DNA of 64,000 nucleotides from Bacteriovoracaceae bacterium (GCA_017858255.1 JAFMBV010000004.1:1-64000); one strand, 5' to 3'. Shown: positions 44,393 to 53,566, counted from the stretch's first letter. The notes: generated from the letters alone by a model not told the origin. Program-made: numbers and translations.

Positions 44393-44511
44393 AAGCCCCT
44401 TTTCTACAAGTCCTAATCTCCATAAATAGGGCCAACATGAGAATTTCTAGCTTACCTTTTTTAGGAAGAGGGAAGATCATTTGGAAATGATTGAGGATGG
44501 GTTTATTAAAC
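44391..44511 (-). repeat. Repeat A, full copy, inverted
   Basis: Read on the minus strand: TTTAATAAACCCATCCTC, AATCATTTCCAAATGATC, CTTCCTAAAAAAGG and GTAGAAAAGGGGCTTTT. It lies between the SGNH copy 1 stop and the radical SAM stop, and covers the end of both. Confidence 0.8.
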
Positions 44512-46053
44512 TTATCGAAAGCTTATGTCAGAAGAGAAGTACTTTCGAATCGGTCGTAGGTGGTTACATATAAAAAACTCAAACATTGTATGTGGTCGAT
44601 TACTTAGAGTTCGTAATAAGAGATGTATGATGCGAAGTGGTCGACAAAGGAAGCCTAAAAGGTAGAAGCATATTGTGCTGAAGAAAAAGAGTAATCCTAA
44701 TTGCCAATCACTAATGTCATCAGACCAAGATTTAAAATGTTTTAAGCTATTATTTATATTCTTGTGAAGGAAAAGTTCATATTCTTCATTAGTCTTTAAA
44801 TTAAGCTTGGCCTCATTTTTAAGTTCGTCAAATAACTCTGAACCTGGATATGGTGCAAACTGCATACAAGCAATATCATTGGCTCCAAAAATCGCTGCTT
44901 GTAAAATAAAAACAAAATTTTGCCACGCCTCACTCTTTGTTTGGCCAGGAAGGCCATAAATAACATTAACTCTGATCTTAAAGCCTAGCTTTGCTGCTGA
45001 GCGAATAATTCCCAAAATATGATCAACACTCAGTCGTTTTTTAATTCTCTTTAGTGTTTCAGGGCTTCCACTTTCTGCACTTAGATCCATACTTAAGCAT
45101 CCGCTTCGTTTTAATAAGGAAAGTAACTCATAATTAACGGCTTCGGTCCTAGTACCTACAGGAAGAGACCAAGTGATAGGTAAGTCCTCTTCTATCAAAC
45201 GGTTACAAAACTGCTCAGTCCATTTCTTATTGATAATTGCGGTCAAATCAAAAAAACGGATATGTTTCACATTATAGGTTTTAATATTGTGCTTTATTTC
45301 AGCGATTAAATTTTCAATATCCCTGGCAACCCAGCGAGTTGTCCACATATTTGGACTTGAACAGAAGGTACATGAATAAGGACAGCCTCTTGAGCCAAGC
45401 ATAGGCATACTGCGTTCTTCGACGGCATAATAACTTCCACTTGTGCGCATATATTCTTCTAACGGAATTTTAGACCAATCAGGCCATGGGATAGACTCTA
45501 AATTAGACACCCTCTTTCTAGGCCCAGTTTTAATAACTTCCTTATTTTTTCTAAAAGCTATACCAGTTATATCAATCCAGCTCTTCTGTTCTTCAAATGC
45601 TTTTAATAGTTCAAGTAAAGTTTCTTCGCCCTCGCCCAAAACACAAAAGTCAACTTCATGGTAATTTTTTAAAATATATTCGTAGTCGGCAGTAGGATAC
45701 TCACCACCTAAAATGATTTTCACACTTGGAAAATGCTCCTTACACTGGTGGAGCAATTCCTTAATATAAATCCAATCATTTGCAAACATAGAGGAGATTC
45801 CAATCACATTAGTGTGATGAGGAATATTTGATACAATTTCTGAGTTTGTTAAACCACTAACCTCAGCGTCGATAAAAGAAAGAGGCTCACTTCCGGCAAT
45901 CTTTTCGCCAACTGAATCAATAACATCATAATCATAATCGTTTGCTTTTAGCACGGCCGCCAAATAAGCAATCCCAATCGGAGGAATAGCAGCAGAGCCT
46001 CTTTGAAGACCTTTTGGAATGATAAATGGTGGTCGAATCAAAGTAATATGCAT
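44512..46053 (-). CDS. B12-binding-type radical SAM protein
   Basis: A 513-residue protein from ATG 46053 (MHITLIRPPFIIP); a TTG at 46089 would add 12 residues. N-terminal Rossmann-like cobalamin-type domain (residues 1-150), then radical SAM cluster CPYSCTFC with Cys224, Cys228 and Cys231. GEYPTADYEYILK and VDFCVLGEGEETL are typical of this class (cf. P-methylase/BchE types). The C-terminus has a hydrophobic helix near 455-475, possibly membrane-bound. Substrate unknown. Flanked by SGNH copies on the opposite strand. Confidence 0.85.
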   Translation of the reverse strand: MHITLIRPPFIIPKGLQRGSAAIPPIGIAYLAAVLKANDYDYDVIDSVGEKIAGSEPLSFIDAEVSGLTNSEIVSNIPHHTNVIGISSMFANDWIYIKELLHQCKEHFPSVKIILGGEYPTADYEYILKNYHEVDFCVLGEGEETLLELLKAFEEQKSWIDITGIAFRKNKEVIKTGPRKRVSNLESIPWPDWSKIPLEEYMRTSGSYYAVEERSMPMLGSRGCPYSCTFCSSPNMWTTRWVARDIENLIAEIKHNIKTYNVKHIRFFDLTAIINKKWTEQFCNRLIEEDLPITWSLPVGTRTEAVNYELLSLLKRSGCLSMDLSAESGSPETLKRIKKRLSVDHILGIIRSAAKLGFKIRVNVIYGLPGQTKSEAWQNFVFILQAAIFGANDIACMQFAPYPGSELFDELKNEAKLNLKTNEEYELFLHKNINNSLKHFKSWSDDISDWQLGLLFFFSTICFYLLGFLCRPLRIIHLLLRTLSNRPHTMFEFFICNHLRPIRKYFSSDISFR

Positions 46054-46142
46054 CGTATCAATTGTAGTGAGGAAGAGACTAAAAATCAATCAAAACAAGG
46101 AGAGGCTAGTAAATCCCTTGGTCTTTTGGAATAATTCTTCAT

Positions 46143-47114
46143 ATGAAAAATATCGGTCTTTTATGTATATCATTCATTCTGATTATTGGATTAGACCAAA
46201 CATTTTTTTACTTTAATGGACATTGGCCTAGTCACATTCTGTTCTGCCAGTTCAGGGATTGCTCAAAAATTCCTTTTACTGCCCATGATGAAGTGGGTTT
46301 TTTGTTCGACCCAAAAATTGCTCCTTCCTATATAGATAATGTTGGCCGCTCCAAAAAAATAAAGTCTCATGAAAATTACATACTCAATGATAAGGGCTTT
46401 AGACAGGCCAAACCTATTACATCGGATAAGACCATAAATGTTAATGTCTACGGAGATTCTTTTACTTACGGAGTTTTCTTAAAAGAGGGTGAAACCTTTA
46501 TCGATATAATGAATAAAAAAAGTAAAATCTGTCACTTTAGAAATTATGGTGTTCCTTCCTATAGCCTTTTACAAATGATTGACCTACGGCATAGTATTAG
46601 CTTGGTTTTGCCCGCTCAATTTCATCTCTTCACTTTTATTAGTGATGACATTCTTAGAATGACAAGGCCATTTGATGTACATTCTATTGGCAGAACCTCA
46701 ACAACTTACGATTTAGCACAGCTTCTTCCCATTAAGAATGATTCCTTAGTTTTAAATATTCCTTTGGTTTTAATTCGGAATAGCTACTTTTTTCAAAAAA
46801 TATATAAGCATTTGGACTATAAATGGTGGCAAAATATTGATGGGGGGAAGGTCGTAGAATTTTTTAAAAATCGAGAACAAGCGAACACCCGCATGATGCA
46901 TATACCAAGCATTCCTGATTACAAGCTGGGCAACAAAGTGGGGCAACATTTTTATCTTAAAAAAGGACTCGCTAGTTTCTCTGGTGATGGCTTTAAAAAC
47001 CTCGAAAGGCCTGAGCAATACTTTTTTAAGCATGATGGCCACCCAAATCAAAAAGGGGCAAAACTCATCGCCGAGGTGATCTTTAAAGAGTTAACAGATA
47101 TTCGCCCCCAATAA
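46143..47114 (+). CDS. SGNH/GDSL-hydrolase-like membrane-anchored protein, copy 2
   Basis: A 323-residue paralogue of the protein at 43358: shared NVYGDSFTYGV motif, RNYGVPSYSLLQMIDL, SDDILRMTRP and C-terminal HDGHPNQKGAKLIAEV with the Asp-x-x-His. One N-terminal membrane helix (NIGLLCISFILIIGLDQ). The stop is followed at once by a repeat A 3' part. Divergent from the radical SAM gene with a 90-base gap, suggesting a shared regulatory region. Role in envelope glycan modification is inference. Confidence 0.75.
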   Translation: MKNIGLLCISFILIIGLDQTFFYFNGHWPSHILFCQFRDCSKIPFTAHDEVGFLFDPKIAPSYIDNVGRSKKIKSHENYILNDKGFRQAKPITSDKTINVNVYGDSFTYGVFLKEGETFIDIMNKKSKICHFRNYGVPSYSLLQMIDLRHSISLVLPAQFHLFTFISDDILRMTRPFDVHSIGRTSTTYDLAQLLPIKNDSLVLNIPLVLIRNSYFFQKIYKHLDYKWWQNIDGGKVVEFFKNREQANTRMMHIPSIPDYKLGNKVGQHFYLKKGLASFSGDGFKNLERPEQYFFKHDGHPNQKGAKLIAEVIFKELTDIRPQ

Positions 47115-47153
47115 TTGAGGTTATGATTGATAAGGAAGGCTTTATTTGCCTTA
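47104..47153 (+). repeat. Repeat A, 3' part
   Basis: CGCCCCCAATAATTGAGG then TTATGATTGATAAGG and AAGGCTTTATTTGCCTTA. Covers the stop codon of SGNH copy 2. Only the right half of the element is present. Confidence 0.7.
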
Positions 47154-47202
47154 AACGGTGGCAGGTTTTACTTTTAAGGTTTAGTGTGGAGTAAAGGTAT
47201 AC

Positions 47203-47236
47203 AAAAAGCGTGACACCCATAGAAAGTGCCACGCCA
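47203..47236 (-). terminator. Rho-independent terminator of tldD-like operon
   Basis: On the minus strand GCGTGGCAC, 9-base loop, GTGTCACGC, then TTTTTGT. Stem of 9 with one G-U pair. It starts 16 bases after the tldD stop. Good U-run, so confident for this strand. Confidence 0.85.
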
Positions 47237-47251
47237 CTCTTCAAACTTAAA

Positions 47252-48811
47252 TTATCCGCAAGTAATACTTTCCCACAAAATAAAAGGGCCACCACAACCG
47301 GCAGGCACTCCTTCTTTATGGTACTTCCCACAACCCCCTAACTTATTATCAGGTATGTTGTCATCGTGAGCAGACTTTGATTTGGCCACAATACGATCAA
47401 GTAGTGTGAAGACTGGATCTGATAATTCCACATGTCCACCACTAGGCCCGAGGTAAATCTCACCAGTTAATTTTCCATTTTTAATTTCTTCAAGATAAGA
47501 GGTTCCCGCAGTCAAAGACCCGCCCTTAGGATCTTCCATACCACCACTTGCCCAACGAGCAAGGTAGCCGTCATCAACCATGCCAATGAGTTCATCAACA
47601 GTTTTATCTCCTGCTGTGAAATAGGTATTAGTCTGTCTGGTCATCAAAGGACGCCGCCAACTCTCTCTCTTTCCATTAGCTGTTCTAGGAACATTTAATT
47701 TTGTAGCTGAAGTTAAATCAGTCATTGGTGCCGACAGCATACCTTTATCAAGTATTGTCTGCGGTCTCGCGAGCTGTCCTTCATGATCAAAGAAGTAGGA
47801 ACCATTTGTCCCATGATCCATGTCATCCATAGAGAACATATCAGGGTGATTCATGATGCTCGCCTGGTCATTACCAACTTTAGTTTTAGAGTGGTGAAGT
47901 TCACTTGCGATACTTCTACCCTTCATCCAAGTATCACCTTCTTGAGTATGGCCGAAGGCCTCATGGGCAATAACACCTGTTACATCAGGACCAGAGATAA
48001 CTTTATATCTTCCAGGAGCCAATTTCTTAGCTTTTGCCAGTTGGAGAGAACGAAACGTCACTTCTCTCTTATCTTCCTCAGAGAGCTTAGTCAGCTCGAG
48101 TCCACCAAGTCCGCCAGCGATTGCGCGAGCAGTTTGCCCGGCCTTAGTCATTCCCATTGAATAGTTCATTGTCGTTGGAACCACTTGAGACATATTCTTC
48201 TCTCTATCAACAAAAACATTCGTAACAATACTTTGTCTGACCATCGCGCGAATATCTGCAAGCTCGTCAAAATCTGCATTCTCTTCAACATTCTTCTTTG
48301 TAGTGCTTAACAACTCAATTCTAGTTTTTGTTGCAATATCTTTTAATTTCTCAATGTTGGATTCAAAGGGATTCATCTCACAATTTGGCGAAAAGTGAAC
48401 TTCTGACTTACTTGAAAGGTCAGATCCGAGCTGAGAAGAAAACTCCTTGCTCAAACCCATTTTCATCTCAGCATCCCAGTTAGCAGGCTTATAGCCCTTA
48501 CCGCTAACAGAAGGAAATTTTCCATCAAGCTCAGCTCTGAACTCTTTAGCGAGTGCCGTCAAAGATTTAGGATCAAGTTGATTCGTTGATTTTTCAAAAT
48601 TCTGTCCATCAACAAAGATCCTCATGACAAGACCTCGATCGACACTCTCAGATGCGGCCTCTGTTATGGCCGAAACATAGTGCATACTCTTTGATTCTTC
48701 TAACCAAACAAAGGCGTACCAATCTTGCTCTCGACCTTTCTCTAAAGTCTCAAGTAACTCTGGCATTAATTCTCTTGTAGCTTGTAAGTGTTTTGGAAAT
48801 ATTGGTCTCAT
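47252..48811 (-). CDS. tldD: TldD-like metalloprotease subunit
   Basis: A 519-residue TldD/PmbA-family protein. It keeps the zinc motif HEAFGHTQEGD, the HExxxH-type helix of catalytic TldD, so it is the active half of the heterodimer that digests unfolded peptides and processes microcin- or PQQ-like peptides. C-terminal region has GTSYLEEIKNGKLTGE and the Cys-rich end GGCGKYHKEGVPAGCGG. The gene is 1 base downstream of the tldE-like gene. A terminator follows. Natural substrate here is unknown. Confidence 0.88.
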   Translation of the reverse strand: MRPIFPKHLQATRELMPELLETLEKGREQDWYAFVWLEESKSMHYVSAITEAASESVDRGLVMRIFVDGQNFEKSTNQLDPKSLTALAKEFRAELDGKFPSVSGKGYKPANWDAEMKMGLSKEFSSQLGSDLSSKSEVHFSPNCEMNPFESNIEKLKDIATKTRIELLSTTKKNVEENADFDELADIRAMVRQSIVTNVFVDREKNMSQVVPTTMNYSMGMTKAGQTARAIAGGLGGLELTKLSEEDKREVTFRSLQLAKAKKLAPGRYKVISGPDVTGVIAHEAFGHTQEGDTWMKGRSIASELHHSKTKVGNDQASIMNHPDMFSMDDMDHGTNGSYFFDHEGQLARPQTILDKGMLSAPMTDLTSATKLNVPRTANGKRESWRRPLMTRQTNTYFTAGDKTVDELIGMVDDGYLARWASGGMEDPKGGSLTAGTSYLEEIKNGKLTGEIYLGPSGGHVELSDPVFTLLDRIVAKSKSAHDDNIPDNKLGGCGKYHKEGVPAGCGGPFILWESITCG

Positions 48812-48812
48812 T

Positions 48813-50213
48813 CTATTCTCCCGCTATCTTTACACCAGATTCAATCAGCATATGATTAGGTCCGATATAACCACTGGCCGGGCTAAAACCACCACCAGTA
48901 GAGTTTTTCTTAGTTACTTCATTACTAAACCTGAAGTTTGTCAGGTTTTCTTTGATGTCTCCGGAAACCACACCACCTTTAATCATGGCAGCAACTTTTC
49001 CATTCTTCCAAAGCTTGCCGAGTTTAATTTCACTACTCCAAGTCAGAGTATTTGAATTAATCAAAAGTGAGGAAAAGGTTAAGACTTCAATACATTCTTT
49101 AGAACCTAGAGAATTCAGAATTTCTTTCTTTGAAGAAGTGCCTGCATCAACAATGACATTACCGTCAATATAGTTTGGTGTCTTTCCTAAGTATTGACCA
49201 ATGCGATTATTAATCAATTGAGTCGTTACTTTATCTTTATTGATTACTTGGGCCTTAACAGGCTTCATCCCTTCAGCAGTAAAGGGGGTTGTCATGGCCA
49301 TAACAGGAACGGAAGGGTCAAGAGTTAAGCTCAGCTTATCAGAAGAAGCAGATTTCTCTCCTTTTAAAACCGAATCCCCCTCACTCATAAAGGGTGTCTT
49401 GTCATATTCTCTATTGGCACTTAATTGATTAACTAATTCTTCCATGAGATCTGCAATAGACTCGCCATCAATCATGATAGTGGCATTGTCTGAAGTATGA
49501 GGGAGTTCAGTCTCTGTAATACTGAGAGTTTCCTCTACCAAGTCATCAATGAATTGTGAAAGGTTTGCGTCTTCAATACTAATGGCATTCTTATACTTTA
49601 GAACTTCTTGAGTATTAGGAAGTGGAAGCTTTTCAAGAGCAATCTCAAAGTAGATGTCTGAGTTTTCTTTTTGACCGGCAAGTCCCGTGGACATCTCAAA
49701 GTAAGTTGTCTTTAGATTAGTAAAGAGCTCACCGCTATTTACCTTAACTTTATCAAGGCCTTTAACTTTATCATTGATTTCTAGATGTAATCTTTCATGT
49801 GCACTTGTGATGCTCTCAGCGATAATGGGATCAGTCGTTAGAACTGTCTCGTACTCACCATTTACTTTGGTGGGAAGATCCCAAGGCTTATTGCTCACCA
49901 TGAGAGAGTTTGAAAATGTATTCTCCACTTGAGCTATAATATCTCCAAGAGGATCAATAGTGAATGAGGCATTACCCATAGCTTGTGGATCGCTATGACG
50001 TGAATACACCTCAATCTTATAAGCGTGATCAAGAACGTCCCGATTTTGATACTTTTCGAATGGACTCGACTCTTTTCCAACCATGAGTGTCTGTAATGAC
50101 TTCTCATGCTGGATAACAATTTTCCAAGCGTAGAAATGGTCTGGATTGTTGGCTTTTACTTTCTCTAGGGCTTCTTTCAGTTTTGGAAGCATAGTGTCTT
50201 GAGATAGGTTCAT
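48813..50213 (-). CDS. tldE: TldE/PmbA-like metalloprotease subunit
   Basis: A 466-residue TldD/PmbA-family protein lacking the HExxxH motif, as expected of the non-catalytic TldE/PmbA partner. Start MNLSQDTMLPKLKEALEKV. Family features in the N-terminal half are weak; the C-terminal half has FSNEVTKKNSTGGGF and SGYIGPNHMLIESG, typical of the barrel end. One base before tldD, so certainly one operon. The upstream region at 50327 carries an inverted repeat serving a different gene. Confidence 0.82.
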   Translation of the reverse strand: MNLSQDTMLPKLKEALEKVKANNPDHFYAWKIVIQHEKSLQTLMVGKESSPFEKYQNRDVLDHAYKIEVYSRHSDPQAMGNASFTIDPLGDIIAQVENTFSNSLMVSNKPWDLPTKVNGEYETVLTTDPIIAESITSAHERLHLEINDKVKGLDKVKVNSGELFTNLKTTYFEMSTGLAGQKENSDIYFEIALEKLPLPNTQEVLKYKNAISIEDANLSQFIDDLVEETLSITETELPHTSDNATIMIDGESIADLMEELVNQLSANREYDKTPFMSEGDSVLKGEKSASSDKLSLTLDPSVPVMAMTTPFTAEGMKPVKAQVINKDKVTTQLINNRIGQYLGKTPNYIDGNVIVDAGTSSKKEILNSLGSKECIEVLTFSSLLINSNTLTWSSEIKLGKLWKNGKVAAMIKGGVVSGDIKENLTNFRFSNEVTKKNSTGGGFSPASGYIGPNHMLIESGVKIAGE

Positions 50214-50326
50214 AAGGGTCCCTCGTATTGCTTGTTAAGGGCCATAATGTAGCAACTCGCTTGCTAAAAGACTAATAAGGTAAATGGACATCCCATAGGT
50301 ATAGTTAACAGCTATGGAATATATAA

Positions 50327-50361
50327 GATATATCAATTTTGTGAATCTCATTTGATATATT
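50327..50361. promoter_or_regulatory. Inverted repeat, candidate operator
   Basis: GATATATCAA (50327-50336) and TTGATATATT (50352-50361) form a 10-base dyad with a 15-base spacer, in the divergent gap between tldE and the secreted protein gene at 50418. AT-rich, so the match may be chance. Confidence 0.3.
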
Positions 50362-50417
50362 ACAAATGACTAACTGATTGAGAGGACGTCCCTCTTAACG
50401 AAACTTCGGAGAAGGCC

Positions 50418-50900
50418 ATGAAACTTATCGCACTACTTACTTTAATTTTTTCTATCACTACTTCAGCTGGACTTGTTCGCAACACCCCAATCAAATGTCA
50501 AAATGAGCGCTATACTTTCACTATTCAAACGGCCATGGAAGCTCTAGGAATGACTCCTTCGCAAATGATCGGCGAGCGTAGCGAATTCTTTGAAAATAGC
50601 ATTCTAAGTGGCAAAGCAGGAAACTCAGCATTCACCGTTATTACTTATGGATCTGATTGTCGTAATCTCGCAAATACTGGTGAACTCTTTACTCCAGTAA
50701 GATACTTCACTGATACTTTCAATGCGGAAATTCTAGGTGACTATGCTGAAAGCCTAAAAAAAGTAGGAAGCAACAGACACATCAGTGAGTCTGGAATAAA
50801 GGTAACTGTTTCGAATAAAGAAAGAAAGTCGGCGACGATCATGATTGAGCAACCTAAAACAGGTCTCATCATCAAGGTTCTTGCTAAAAGACTTAGATAA
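50418..50900 (+). CDS. Secreted protein, unknown function
   Basis: A 160-residue exported protein with signal peptide MKLIALLTLIFSITTSAG. Two cysteines (IKCQNER, GSDCRNL), possibly one disulfide. The mature part is mixed helix and strand and ends in basic residues (KVLAKRLR). GGAGAAGG precedes the ATG. Own terminator follows at 50928, so a single-gene unit. No family recognised. Confidence 0.7.
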   Translation: MKLIALLTLIFSITTSAGLVRNTPIKCQNERYTFTIQTAMEALGMTPSQMIGERSEFFENSILSGKAGNSAFTVITYGSDCRNLANTGELFTPVRYFTDTFNAEILGDYAESLKKVGSNRHISESGIKVTVSNKERKSATIMIEQPKTGLIIKVLAKRLR

Positions 50901-50927
50901 GATAAAAGCTTGTTTCAAAAACCACTT

Positions 50928-50979
50928 CCACGCTTCTCAAACACAGCACGTTTCAGAGGCGTGGGGCTTTATTTTTTTT
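50928..50979 (+). terminator. Rho-independent terminator
   Basis: CCACGCTTCT and AGAGGCGTGG form a 10-base stem (one G-U) over a 15-17-base loop, followed by GGCTTTATTTTTTTT. Twenty-seven bases after the stop of the secreted protein gene at 50418. Confidence 0.8.
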
Positions 50980-51040
50980 ATCCGTAATAGCTAACAGTAA
51001 ATTAGATTATCTTTTCTTACGTTAACAAGGCTTTTATGCC

Positions 51041-51676
51041 TTAGAGAATTTTTATGATGGTAAAGTAAGAGGTTCCAGCGGCCATGGTGGTGGTGACATT
51101 TCCCTTTTTGTCATCACAGGATATTTGGATTTTTACGACATCACCTATATTGAACTTCCTCAGACTTAGGCTACCAGTAGTAGTTAAATACGTACCTGTA
51201 CCATTCACATTAATTTCTGATGAGGATATATTATTAGTGGTGTCAATTTTTAAGGCGACTCGATAATACCCCGTTGCCGGAACAGTATATTCATAAGTCG
51301 TGTTGTCGTAGTTATTGTCCGTTTCTTCAATCTGATCAAAAGGAGTATCAATAAGAGGCGGAACTGAGGGAGAACACGTTTGAGCATAATTGGTAGCAAA
51401 CGTGGCAATAAAACCTGCGTTGTTGTTATTGACGGCAGTGTAAAGCGTATCAAAGTTGGCATTCACTTCAGAGGCACTAATAGGGGTAGCAGTAGTGAAG
51501 TTAAAAGGCTTGGTGTAGGTCCCGGCTATCGCAACAATGGCCGTAAAGCTCAGACCAATTATAACACCTTGGGCCAGTCGAAAATAGCTTTTAATAGTCT
51601 TTCCCTCTTGCTTTTCTTTTAGGCCCTGAAGTTCACCTTGAAGTTTTTCAAGTTCTTTTTGGATGTCTTTTTTCAT
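51041..51676 (-). CDS. Membrane-anchored coiled-coil protein with C1q-like domain
   Basis: A 211-residue protein from ATG 51676, one base after the lipoprotein stop. Residues 1-27 form a coiled coil (QKELEKLQGELQGLKEKQ); a helix (LAQGVIIGLSFTAIVAIAG) spans the membrane near residue 37. Then ISASEVNANFDTLYTAV, a motif common before trimeric C1q-like domains, and TYEYTVPATGYYRVALKI, a C1q/TNF-like strand pair. Probably a trimeric surface or periplasmic protein. Coupled to the lipoprotein upstream. Confidence 0.65.
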   Translation of the reverse strand: MKKDIQKELEKLQGELQGLKEKQEGKTIKSYFRLAQGVIIGLSFTAIVAIAGTYTKPFNFTTATPISASEVNANFDTLYTAVNNNNAGFIATFATNYAQTCSPSVPPLIDTPFDQIEETDNNYDNTTYEYTVPATGYYRVALKIDTTNNISSSEINVNGTGTYLTTTGSLSLRKFNIGDVVKIQISCDDKKGNVTTTMAAGTSYFTIIKIL

Positions 51677-51677
51677 A

Positions 51678-52163
51678 TCATGGTCCCCAAATTCCGCTAT
51701 CCCAAATAGCATTGTCCCATGTCGCCAATGATGAACCAGCTGTGGCACTTGCCTTCGCTGCGATCATGGAAACATAGGGCTCAGAAATACAGTTTGATGT
51801 GTTTATGGTTATCGGAAGATTAATATCTGGTGTTTCTAATAAAGTTTGAGGAATGGAGCCACAATAATTTGTTCCCTGCCAAGCAGAAGGTCCAAGGTAG
51901 CCGTCCAGGTGAAACTCCCACGATCCAACAGGGATAACAGCTGAATCATTTGCATCAAGGTCAATCATCAGCGTCTCAGTTTGGTTACCATCTTCATCGT
52001 AGCCAATGGCCCACAGGTAAATCCCACCATCCATGGGTGTCCCTGTTACAAGACCGCCAAGACTAATATTAAAGTCAGTCTTTGTGGCCTCTTTTTTTCC
52101 ACAGCCTAAGCTAAGAAAAAGGGCAAAACACATACATGTAAGTTTTAATAATTTACGTCTCAT
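51678..52163 (-). CDS. Predicted lipoprotein, unknown function
   Basis: A 161-residue lipoprotein with lipobox LSLGC near residue 21, followed by GKKEATKTDF. The mature part is strand-rich. Two cysteines (NYCGS, SNCIS). The ending has a short repetitive motif, WDNAIWDSGIWGP. The stop TGA is one base before the ATG of the C1q-like gene, so it is the first of a pair. No family recognised. Confidence 0.7.
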   Translation of the reverse strand: MRRKLLKLTCMCFALFLSLGCGKKEATKTDFNISLGGLVTGTPMDGGIYLWAIGYDEDGNQTETLMIDLDANDSAVIPVGSWEFHLDGYLGPSAWQGTNYCGSIPQTLLETPDINLPITINTSNCISEPYVSMIAAKASATAGSSLATWDNAIWDSGIWGP

Positions 52164-52516
52164 CTCACCTCATTTATCGGTATTTTCATTATATTTTATA
52201 AACAAATTCTTGGTATTTTAAACCAATTTTCATACACTTAGAGGAGTAAATATTAGTTATGAACCTAAAATTAGCCTTCTCCTATTGGCAGAGGGAGAAA
52301 AAAACGGATATCTTTCTCTTTCCTTAGCAATTAGAAATTAGATATAGTACTTGATACTTTTCCTGAACACTCGTTCAATGTTTCTTAGCCCCCTTTTTCT
52401 TGCTCCAATCTCTACACAACAGAGCTATGGGTTTTAATTAAAGTACGGAATACTTTTAAGTTAGCTATGTGTAAGCAGAAAAGTATCACGTACCTTTTTA
52501 AATTTTTTATAACTTT
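52164..52516. other. Intergenic region with repeat C inverted pair
   Basis: About 350 bases without a gene. Repeat C half-sites (AGTACTTGATACTTTTCC near 52338; the pair at 52440-52497) fill the right side. The left part is plain AT-rich and may hold the promoter of the lipoprotein gene, but no box stands out. Confidence 0.55.
52440..52497. repeat. Repeat C inverted pair
   Basis: AAAGTACGGAATACTTTT and AAAAGTATCACGTACCTT, facing each other across a 21-base spacer, could fold into an imperfect hairpin. Same core (GTACGTGATACTTTT) as the palindrome at 38999. It lies 20 bases after the stop of the minus-strand alcohol dehydrogenase. Confidence 0.65.
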
Positions 52517-53566
52517 TTAGATACTCAGTTCACTCATATCGATCACATAGCGATGAGCTGGGTTGCTACTTGTTAGCTTTTCCCAAGCCTCATTTATTTG
52601 CTTTGGAGTGATCATTTCACAGTCTGGGTGAATCCCATGCTTGGCACAAAAGTCTAAAACCTCTTGTGTATCTGAAATACCACCAATGAGGGAACCAGCT
52701 ATTCTTTTTCGGCCAAAAAGAAGAGGGATAGTTCCTGACTCCTCCATTTCCCCGACCTGTCCGACAATAACCAAGGTAGCATCTACATCGAGAAGGGGTG
52801 TATAGGTGTCATAGTTATGCTTCACAGGAACAGTATCAAGAATAAGGTCGAAAGAGTTCATGGCCTTATCCATTTGCTCCTCATCCGTAGAGACGAGAAT
52901 TCCCTTGGCACCCAGTGACTTAGCTTCTTTCTCTTTGCTATTTGAACGGCTGATAACTGTTACCTCGGCGCCCATGGCCACAGCTAACTTAACACCCATA
53001 TGACCTAGTCCTCCAAGACCGACAACCCCAACACGAGAGCCCTTACCGACATTCCATTTTTTAAGAGGTGTATAGGTGGTAATTCCAGCACAAAGAATTG
53101 GAGCCGCTTTACTCAGGTCAAGCTTATCTGAAATACGGAGAACAAACTCCTCACGCACAATAATATGCTTTGAGTAACCACCTTGAGTAACATCACCAGT
53201 CACTCTGTCTTCAGAGCCATAAGTAGCGGTCATACCGTTGCGGCAGAACATCTCTTCGCCTGCTCCGCATTGGTCACAGCCCTGGCAGCTATCAACCATA
53301 CAACCAACACCAACGTTCTCGCCTACCTTAAAATTTCTAACATCCGGTCCTACCTCAATTACTTTCCCAATAATCTCATGCCCAGGAATAAGTGGGTATG
53401 GTTGCTCACCCCAATCACCCTTAATGGTGTGTAAATCGGAGTGACAAACACCACAATAGAGAATTTCGATAGCAACATCACCTTTTCGCAGATCTCTTCT
53501 TTCAAAATGATAGGGAACAAGTTCAGACTCTGGTGAGTGCGAGGCGTAACCGACTGTTTTCATCAT
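52517..53566 (-). CDS. Zinc-dependent alcohol dehydrogenase (YahK/cinnamyl type)
   Basis: A 349-residue cytoplasmic NADP-type medium-chain dehydrogenase reducing aldehydes. Catalytic zinc ligands Cys41 (CGVCHSD), His63 and Glu64 (PGHEI); structural zinc Cys94, Cys97, Cys100 and Cys108. Rossmann motif GLGGLGHMG and SRSNSKEKE with a Ser/Arg NADP-preferring loop. Single gene with AGGAGAAG ahead. Stop followed by repeat C. Aldehyde detoxification is the likely role. Confidence 0.92.
   Translation of the reverse strand: MMKTVGYASHSPESELVPYHFERRDLRKGDVAIEILYCGVCHSDLHTIKGDWGEQPYPLIPGHEIIGKVIEVGPDVRNFKVGENVGVGCMVDSCQGCDQCGAGEEMFCRNGMTATYGSEDRVTGDVTQGGYSKHIIVREEFVLRISDKLDLSKAAPILCAGITTYTPLKKWNVGKGSRVGVVGLGGLGHMGVKLAVAMGAEVTVISRSNSKEKEAKSLGAKGILVSTDEEQMDKAMNSFDLILDTVPVKHNYDTYTPLLDVDATLVIVGQVGEMEESGTIPLLFGRKRIAGSLIGGISDTQEVLDFCAKHGIHPDCEMITPKQINEAWEKLTSSNPAHRYVIDMSELSI

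Noticed and set aside
47083-47331. 82-residue minus-strand frame
   Set aside because: It overlaps the terminator and the end of tldD, and the end of the SGNH gene.
51041-52163. Phage tail fibre remnant
   Set aside because: VNANF-type motifs occur in phage fibres, but no other phage genes are near and the lipoprotein pairing and membrane helix point to a cell-envelope protein.
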